Shown: in pieces, positions 58,488-64,000 of the stretch | How positions within the stretch are numbered: the first letter of the stretch is position 1 | How the letters are laid out: each line of letters starts with the position of its first letter | Assembly (NCBI GenBank): GCA_950096985.1 | Contig: CATNBA010000001.1 | Span: forward strand, 62,001 to 126,000 | Origin: an uncultured Candidatus Melainabacteria bacterium | Lineage (GTDB): Bacteria; Cyanobacteriota; Vampirovibrionia; Gastranaerophilales; Gastranaerophilaceae | DNA: 64,000 bases | Direction: 5' to 3' | Translations under genes and position numbers: made by a program | Notes under the pieces: model-generated | What the model was told of the DNA's origin: nothing | Database searches by the model: none | What the model saw: the letters and a program-made list of their open reading frames with translations, nothing else

Positions 58488-61400
58488 TTAATATCCTTGA
58501 ACTACATAATTGATTGTTTTTTGAACTGGTTGTTCATTGTTTGTAATTACAATGTCAAAAGAATCGGTTGTCGGATTGCTTATGATTTCGTCGTCCCCTT
58601 GTTCTTTGTTCAAGATAGTGACTTGAACATTCGGGGTTGCGTGAAAATGCTTTGCAAACTGAATTGTTGTTCCTTCTGCCGGGATAAGAATTCCGTTCCC
58701 GGTTTCAACAATGTCAGGAACGTCAACACCTATTTTGAAATCGTGTAATTTTGCAACAATAGAAGTTGAATTCGACGCAAGAACTGCTCTGAATTTGAAT
58801 TTCTTCCCGAAATATTCTCCAGCAATAAAGTCTTGCCATTCTCCGAATTCGTCGTCGTCCCCAGCAATAGCAATCTGAATTTTTGAATTGACAATTTCAG
58901 CTCCGTTGCTTCCTGACAAACTTTGAACAAGCGAAAAGAGTTCAATCTGTGAAAACAAACTGAACGGATCTTCGCCGACAAAGGAATAATCACAAGAAAT
59001 ATAACAGCTTGCAGCAGCTCCGATGTCAATCACGTTTTTTGCTTCGTAAGTTCCATAAGTTGCAAGCGTTCCGCCCAAAACTAAAGAGCCAACCTTTGAC
59101 AACAGTTCGATTTCAGAAAAAAGCGTTGTGCTTGTCAAAGTCAATTCTCCGAATTCGTTCACTGTTACAAATTCAGATTTTTCACCCTTCCAGCCTTCAG
59201 CTTTTTCGTCATGAATTGCAATCACGTTTTTGACAAGTCTTGCTCCTGAAATTTCAATGACTGCTGCGTGTTCAGAATACACTCCGTAATCGGGAGCAAA
59301 CGCTTTGATGAAATATATTCCGTTGCCGTCTGCATTGTATCTGTTCGCTGCAATTCTCCCAAGAACTTGACCTTTCGCCCAGCTGTCGCCCTTCCTGATT
59401 TCATAAACAATCGGACGTGTGTCGTCCACTGGCTGCCATTTGATAACATTGAAGCCGTCCGAATAATAACTTGTAAGTCCTTGAACATCTTCAGGGGCTT
59501 GTTGAAGTGCAGTTCCTTTGATTGTATAGAAATAAGGTTCAACTTCTGCAAGCGATTGAAAACCAGCTCTGAAGGTGTTGAATGTCGGAAGTTTGACTGC
59601 AATTTTCTTTCCGATGTCGTCTTTTGTGAACGGAATTTTTAAAAATGCGGGAGTGTCAATTCTGCAAAATTGAGTTCCCGCATTGTGTGCCTTTGCTTCT
59701 GTTGCGTATGCAGAACGATTCAAATATGAAAGTTCATATTTGTAATCGTCAACAAGTTCAGCGTCAGCGTAAGCAAGCAATTCTCCGTCAACATAGCAAA
59801 GAGTGTTCAATCTTTCGGAATCTTGCTTTGAACCCGAAAGAAGCTCTGCTTTGCTCATTGAAACATCAACACAAAGGTCGTGAATTTTGTCGATGTCTTC
59901 GTTTGAAAGCGGAAGCGTTTCTGTCAAAACTCCCTGTCTGACAGGCTGTGTCAATTCGCCTTCTTTTCTGTATGTTTCGCCGTCGTCTGAAACCCACACT
60001 TCAGCACCGCCGAAAAGATTTTCGGGAGAAGAAATTCCGACCCATACTTCAAGTGTTTCTTGAGTAAGTTCAAAAGGCGGTTCAAATACAACAGCGGGGT
60101 TGATATTTCCGACCCCTTGAGAATAGTCAATTTTTGTTCCTTCTGCCCTTTGATGTGCGATTTTTGCAGGAGTTGCCGCTCCGACAACAAGTTCTTCAAC
60201 TTCAAGCTGAAGCTGCCCGTCGTCTTCGCTGATTGATTTAATTCTGACAAGTTCTCTTTCAAGCCCCAGTTTCTTATATGTGATTGTCACAATGTCTGCG
60301 GGTTCAAGAAGAATAAACTTCAACGGCAATTTGAACTTGTATTTGTTACGAGCAGCAAGCATTCTTTCAAGTGCAAGCTGGACTGTGCGTTGTGCAACTT
60401 CGTCTGTGCAAATTTCGTGAGCCTTCAGTGTGTCTGCTGGACGCAGTCCGTGAAGTTCTATGTCTGCAAGGTCTTGAGCTTCAACAACTTCAAGATTATA
60501 GTCATTCGCCCGGTTCAAATATTCGAGTTTTACTGAATTGTAAACGTCCGCTTGTTGCGTTCTTGTGCAGACAACGGGTTCATCGTCTGCAATGAAATCA
60601 TCTTCCGACAAATCATAAATCGGAGTAAGGTCAGGCTTCCACGTCTTGCCATTTGCAGACAATTCAGCGTCGCCCAGTGGAACAACTTTCAATTTTCCTT
60701 GCGACCACACAAAAGTTGAATTTGCAATTTCTGCAATATTTGACAAAATTTCCTGACATTCATTCTGTGAATCATAGACAGGAGAAAGAAAAACATTTGA
60801 AGCAATGCAAAAATCAGAAAAATTTTGCAAGTCTTCAATTGCTTCTTCAGGAAAACCCGCTCCATAAACAGGATTTGTGAGAATGTCAAAAATGATGTCT
60901 TTCGGGTTTGCGTCAAGTCTGATTGTTGAATTATATGTCAAATAAATGTGAGCTGATATTGCTCCGTAGCCGTTCAAATTGAACGAATATTTGCTGCCGT
61001 TTCTTGAATATCTTGTGAAGTTTTCAACAGTCTTTTCTTCGCCGTTTGCGGTGTAATAGACAAGCTGGCAACTTTTGTCTGATTTATAATATTGAGCATA
61101 TTCAAGGTCGCCTGAAACAACGGTCAGCGTTCCTGAATTTGTTGAAAAATTAAAACCTTCAGTAATTACCGGGTCAATATCATCTTTGTTCGCAGTGAAT
61201 TTTCCGTTGACTTCAAAATTGAATTGCGGAACAGACGCAGAAGAAGTCAAATCAATATTCCCGGCAACATAAGCAAGATTTCTATAATTCAAAGCACGTT
61301 CGGGGTGGAGAGTTTGCATTTCACCCCATGCACCCTGATTTTTTGTTCCTCTGAAAAGATTGAAACCCAAATCAGAAAGAGAATGAACTTCGTCTTCAAT

Positions 61401-61697
61401 AAGAATTTTTTTAATTCCCTGAATTTCACCGAAACAAAGTCCTATCAAAACCCTTGCTGTGTATGTGTAAGTTGTTTCAGACTGCCTGCCGCCGCGTCCG
61501 CCTTTTCCCATACGTCCGCCACTGGTTGTGTGAGCAGTAGAAACAAAGTCAACACTTTCAATGATGTTTCCGCAAATTCTGTTTGTTCCATAGACAACAG
61601 ACTTTGTTGCACCGAATGTCGATTGCTCATATTTTAACGCATTTATTCGCGGCTCTGTTTGTGACACCGCCTGTGTTTTTTGTCTTTGAAAGCCCAT
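58488..61697 (-). CDS. large phage tail hub/tip protein
   Basis: A 1069-residue putative tail protein of the gpJ-like hub class (Phage-tail_3 type). The N-terminal ~200 residues include the Gly-rich SGGRMGKGGRGGRQ and TYTYTARVLIGLCFGEIQGI. The middle has the DPKDIIFDILTNPVYGAGFP-like stretch, which starts NPKDIIFDILTNPVYGAG, and the rest is FN3-like beta domains (YFYTIKGTALQQAPEDVQGL, WQPVDDTRPIVYEIRKGD). It forms the central baseplate hub with NlpC and DUF2163 proteins. GGAAAGAAAC precedes the ATG. Confidence 0.8.
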   Translation of the reverse strand: MGFQRQKTQAVSQTEPRINALKYEQSTFGATKSVVYGTNRICGNIIESVDFVSTAHTTSGGRMGKGGRGGRQSETTYTYTARVLIGLCFGEIQGIKKILIEDEVHSLSDLGFNLFRGTKNQGAWGEMQTLHPERALNYRNLAYVAGNIDLTSSASVPQFNFEVNGKFTANKDDIDPVITEGFNFSTNSGTLTVVSGDLEYAQYYKSDKSCQLVYYTANGEEKTVENFTRYSRNGSKYSFNLNGYGAISAHIYLTYNSTIRLDANPKDIIFDILTNPVYGAGFPEEAIEDLQNFSDFCIASNVFLSPVYDSQNECQEILSNIAEIANSTFVWSQGKLKVVPLGDAELSANGKTWKPDLTPIYDLSEDDFIADDEPVVCTRTQQADVYNSVKLEYLNRANDYNLEVVEAQDLADIELHGLRPADTLKAHEICTDEVAQRTVQLALERMLAARNKYKFKLPLKFILLEPADIVTITYKKLGLERELVRIKSISEDDGQLQLEVEELVVGAATPAKIAHQRAEGTKIDYSQGVGNINPAVVFEPPFELTQETLEVWVGISSPENLFGGAEVWVSDDGETYRKEGELTQPVRQGVLTETLPLSNEDIDKIHDLCVDVSMSKAELLSGSKQDSERLNTLCYVDGELLAYADAELVDDYKYELSYLNRSAYATEAKAHNAGTQFCRIDTPAFLKIPFTKDDIGKKIAVKLPTFNTFRAGFQSLAEVEPYFYTIKGTALQQAPEDVQGLTSYYSDGFNVIKWQPVDDTRPIVYEIRKGDSWAKGQVLGRIAANRYNADGNGIYFIKAFAPDYGVYSEHAAVIEISGARLVKNVIAIHDEKAEGWKGEKSEFVTVNEFGELTLTSTTLFSEIELLSKVGSLVLGGTLATYGTYEAKNVIDIGAAASCYISCDYSFVGEDPFSLFSQIELFSLVQSLSGSNGAEIVNSKIQIAIAGDDDEFGEWQDFIAGEYFGKKFKFRAVLASNSTSIVAKLHDFKIGVDVPDIVETGNGILIPAEGTTIQFAKHFHATPNVQVTILNKEQGDDEIISNPTTDSFDIVITNNEQPVQKTINYVVQGY

Positions 61698-61706
61698 GTT
61701 TCTTTC

Positions 61707-62198
61707 CTACTCTTGCCAAAATGAATATGTTGCAACTTCTCTGTTTTTGTTGACTTCCTGATTGTAGTCTTGTAATGTGCAGCCGCGAGTTATGCAATTG
61801 TCAATCATTGTTCCGTCTTCATCAATAACAATGCCCGCGTGGTCGATTAGCTTTGCGTATCTGTATAGAATAATGTCGCCGGGACGCTTTTTTCGTGTTT
61901 CCGTTCCGAACTTTTGAATTCCTTGCAAATATGTTTCTTTGCAAGTGTGAAAACTGAAGTCAGGTCGATAGAATTCAGGCTGAAACAATTTAATCAAGCG
62001 AGCTTCTGCAAAAACCATAATCAACAAAGTGTGACAGTCTGAAGCTCTATAAGGAAGCATTCCGTTAACGTGATATTTTGCTCCGAGATATTTTTTCGCA
62101 ATACGGACAATGTTCTGTCTGATTTCTTCTTCGTGTTGTTTTATATATCTTTTTGAATATGGTTTGAGCTTGCTTATTCTCTCAATATCAGGGTTCAT
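61707..62198 (-). CDS. NlpC/P60-type tail peptidase
   Basis: A 163-residue papain-fold peptidase. The catalytic Cys is in YRASDCHTLLIMVF, the His in LIDHAGIVIDEDG, and KKRPGDIILYRY is the usual segment between them. In GTA-like tail modules this protein follows the DUF2163 homologue and opens peptidoglycan on injection. GGAGAAAA precedes ATG 62198, while longer frames start inside the gene upstream without support. Confidence 0.85.
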   Translation of the reverse strand: MNPDIERISKLKPYSKRYIKQHEEEIRQNIVRIAKKYLGAKYHVNGMLPYRASDCHTLLIMVFAEARLIKLFQPEFYRPDFSFHTCKETYLQGIQKFGTETRKKRPGDIILYRYAKLIDHAGIVIDEDGTMIDNCITRGCTLQDYNQEVNKNREVATYSFWQE

Positions 62199-62208
62199 TT
62201 TTTCTCCT

Positions 62209-63072
62209 TTACAGACTTGAATCAGCTTTCGGAATGAACGGAGTTCCGTTGTAGTTTGCAAGATTGAAAAATTTTTGCTTGCACATTGAAATTGTTTTGT
62301 CGCAACCCGCAGAAACAATGAACCAGTCGCCCTTTTTAGGTTCAAAAGGAAGCGGGGTTGATAATTCAAGAAGCCCGTTCGATTGCTGCTTGATTGATTT
62401 TTTTATGTTTTTATTTGCACCGCTTATGAATTCAATCACTCCGTTTTGATAGTAGCTCCCGGACCTGTACAAATAACAGACAATTTTCTTTCGAGTGCTT
62501 CCGCTTTCAACGGTGTTTTCTTCAGAATGGTCTTCTTTCTTAACTCCGCAAGCGTTGCAGTATAAAGAATAAGAACATGAAGCCTGATAAACAGCCGAAG
62601 GGAAGTCTTGATTCAATAATTCTGTCATTGATTTGACGTTAAGTTTGACATAACTTCCCGATACTTCTTCAACATCAACTTTCCCGCTGAACATATTTTC
62701 AAGAACAAGCGGCTCCTGGTCCCAGCCGTCCTTATAAAATGCAAGGTCCATTTGAACTTCAGCACCGTCAAAAGTTCCGTTCCTGAAGGCTTCAATCATT
62801 CTGACAGTTCCGACAAGATTTTCGTCTGACGGGTTCAGTTCGATTGTTACATCATCAACCGACAAACCGCAGTCCCATGATATTTCAGAACGAGCAATGC
62901 AAGCACTGTCACAAGAATATATCAAATCTTTGTAAGTAATATCAAAATCGGCTGAAGTGTATGCAAGAATAGTTCCGTTTGTGAGTTTAAATCTGTATAA
63001 GTCCGCAATTCTTATTTTTTCGCTATCTTCAGAAGCAAGAAATTGAACGAGTTCGGGACTTGCTTTTTTCAT
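62209..63072 (-). CDS. DUF2163-like tail-tip protein
   Basis: A 287-residue protein with the DUF2163/phage BR0599-type layout. It opens ASPELVQFLASEDSEKIRIA, has YKDLIYSCDSACIARSEISW and GLSVDDVTIEL, a middle Cys cluster (CSYSLYCNACGV) and a C-terminal C...C segment (SAGCDKTISMCKQKFFNLAN). The Cys and NYNG pattern near the end is diagnostic, as is its position between the DUF2460 and NlpC genes. AAAGGAG precedes ATG 63072. Confidence 0.8.
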   Translation of the reverse strand: MKKASPELVQFLASEDSEKIRIADLYRFKLTNGTILAYTSADFDITYKDLIYSCDSACIARSEISWDCGLSVDDVTIELNPSDENLVGTVRMIEAFRNGTFDGAEVQMDLAFYKDGWDQEPLVLENMFSGKVDVEEVSGSYVKLNVKSMTELLNQDFPSAVYQASCSYSLYCNACGVKKEDHSEENTVESGSTRKKIVCYLYRSGSYYQNGVIEFISGANKNIKKSIKQQSNGLLELSTPLPFEPKKGDWFIVSAGCDKTISMCKQKFFNLANYNGTPFIPKADSSL

Positions 63073-63085
63073 TGTTTCTTCTCCT

Positions 63086-63688
63086 TTATTTAACAGTAAG
63101 CAAAGAAATTTCTCCGCTCCAAAGTCCTTCCCATTCTCTCTCAAGTTCAAGTTCTTCATTTTCAAAACGTACTCTGAAATAATAAGAGCCGCTCCAAGAA
63201 AGAAGACTTCCAGCAGGCGGAGCTTCGTCAAATATAATCAACCCAGTGTTTGAATATCTGAATGCCGTTGTTTCTTCTCCGTTTATGAATATGTGCGGAG
63301 CTTCAACAATACCTCTGACGGGTTCAATCCAGTCAGGCAATGAGCGAACAAGCTGAAATTGAATTGAAACTCCGTCACCGACAGCGAATGTCTGATTTTC
63401 GCAATGATTTTCGACATCGTCCCTGTAAAGGAAGTCTTCAAAATTTCCGCCGACAGAATTGAAAAACCCTTGCAGCTTCTCAAGTTCGCCTTTTGCAAGC
63501 GTAACACTTTGAATGCTATTGTCGGTTATAAAATTGTAATTTAATTCAATGCGATAACGCGGGAAACTCCATTTTTGAGTTCGAGTTTCCCGACCGCTTT
63601 CAGATTCATAGACGTTTGATTTCCATATCGGAGTTTTTGTTTTTTCTATGGACCACCCCTGAAATTCGGGGAAAATTTTATTCGACAT
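63086..63688 (-). CDS. DUF2460-like tail protein
   Basis: A 200-residue protein matching DUF2460: FPEFQGWSIEKTKTPIWKSN at the start, WSFPRYRIELNYNF in the middle, then GNFEDFLYRDDVENH and WSGSYYFRVRFENEEL. It is the first gene of the conserved DUF2460-DUF2163-NlpC-hub series of siphophage and gene-transfer-agent tails. AAGGAAGGC lies upstream. Confidence 0.82.
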   Translation of the reverse strand: MSNKIFPEFQGWSIEKTKTPIWKSNVYESESGRETRTQKWSFPRYRIELNYNFITDNSIQSVTLAKGELEKLQGFFNSVGGNFEDFLYRDDVENHCENQTFAVGDGVSIQFQLVRSLPDWIEPVRGIVEAPHIFINGEETTAFRYSNTGLIIFDEAPPAGSLLSWSGSYYFRVRFENEELELEREWEGLWSGEISLLTVK

Positions 63689-63701
63689 TTTCAGCCTTCC
63701 T

Positions 63702-64000
63702 TTAATTCGTAAGTGGTGTCAGTTTGCGTTTCTTTATGCCTTTTGACAAGTTTGAATGAATTCTGTTTGTAAATTCGTCAAGCCTTGATTCAAAGCTCTT
63801 TGCGTCAGTCGTTGAAATAGGCATTGAAACTGAAATCGAATATTGATTTGTAGTTCCGCCGCCCCCGTTCAATGCAGACGTGTCAGGCAATATTGTTCCG
63901 CTTCTGTCAGGAATAAACAATTCAGGTCGTTTTTCTCCGACAACATAAGGTTTCCCGGCTTCAACTGGTCCGCCTTTTTCTCTGAATTGAACAAGAGAAT
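63702..64000 (-). CDS. tail tape measure protein, C-terminal part
   Basis: The frame is open to the right window edge. Its end reads REKGGPVEAGKPYVVGEKRP, ELFIPDRSGTILP and then a Gly-rich, polar tail. The GGPV.AGKPYVVGE..PELF.P motif is typical of the C-terminus of phage tail tape measure proteins, which set tail length. The start lies outside the window. It is followed after 13 bases by the DUF2460-like gene. Confidence 0.8.
   Translation of the reverse strand, partial: SLVQFREKGGPVEAGKPYVVGEKRPELFIPDRSGTILPDTSALNGGGGTTNQYSISVSMPISTTDAKSFESRLDEFTNRIHSNLSKGIKKRKLTPLTN

Overview
The window looks like part of the chromosome of an anaerobic, fermentative, AT-rich Gram-negative bacterium with an integrated prophage at its right end. 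The best fit by inference is a gut non-photosynthetic cyanobacterium (Melainabacteria / Vampirovibrionia, Candidatus Gastranaerophilales). The evidence is lipid A genes (lpxD, lpxC, fabZ, lpxA), pilin-like proteins with an FTLAEVLITLGIIG-type N-terminus, a group B [FeFe] hydrogenase, a pyrophosphate-dependent phosphofructokinase, a D-lactate dehydrogenase-like enzyme, TolC-type outer-membrane proteins and a very large filamentous adhesin. No database search was possible, so the taxonomic call is inference.

Layout. 0-17.6 kb: housekeeping genes (hydrogenase, dxr, priA, a PC4-like protein, dapB, asd, rfaE2-like, lpxD-lpxC-fabZ, lpxA, an M29 aminopeptidase, holB-holA, a ROK sugar kinase). Three type IV pilin-like genes are interspersed, each with a run of exactly ten C (or G on the coding strand) near its 5' end. 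17.7-32.5 kb: PPi-phosphofructokinase, a histidine kinase, a HEAT-repeat protein, several small HTH regulators, a glycosyltransferase, Hpf, an MntP-like exporter, DUF4127, UbiE/MenG, D-lactate dehydrogenase, Hsp20, a candidate structured RNA, and a Xer recombinase. 32.5-43.5 kb: TPR protein, EngB, two TolC-family proteins, an amino-acid-binding lipoprotein, a DtxR/MntR-type regulator, a phosphoglycolate phosphatase-like HAD protein, an ABC-F ATPase, a TSCPD protein and a ferredoxin-nitroreductase. 43.5-50.4 kb: two giant leftward genes that share a promoter motif, a secreted filamentous adhesin ending in a PilZ domain and a 926-residue protein of unknown function.

50.9-64 kb (continuing past the right edge): leftward prophage genes for tail tip assembly (tape measure C-terminus, DUF2460-like, DUF2163-like, NlpC/P60, large tail hub protein, tip protein, variable receptor-binding protein), then a diversity-generating retroelement (DGR), then small lysis-type genes (papain-like hydrolase, membrane/coiled-coil protein, GH108 endolysin).

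The most exciting object is the DGR. A template repeat (55632-55741) and a reverse transcriptase (54197-55471) sit downstream of a tail protein whose 3' end is a variable repeat (VR1, 56349-56458). Behind VR1 are two more VR-like cassettes at an exact 281-bp spacing, separated by identical 171-bp spacers. VR1 and VR2 each differ from the template only at coding-strand adenines, and they differ from one another, although VR2 has no open reading frame leading into it. VR3 differs at non-adenine sites and looks like a cassette from another lineage. The reverse transcriptase carries YVDN where YxDD is expected. Other notable signals are the homopolymer switches in all three pilin genes, the PilZ domain on a secreted adhesin, many genes whose -10 box lies only 6-10 bases before the start codon (leaderless mRNAs), a repeated ~77-bp leader upstream of three separate transcription units, and two copies of a small Cys-rich protein family.
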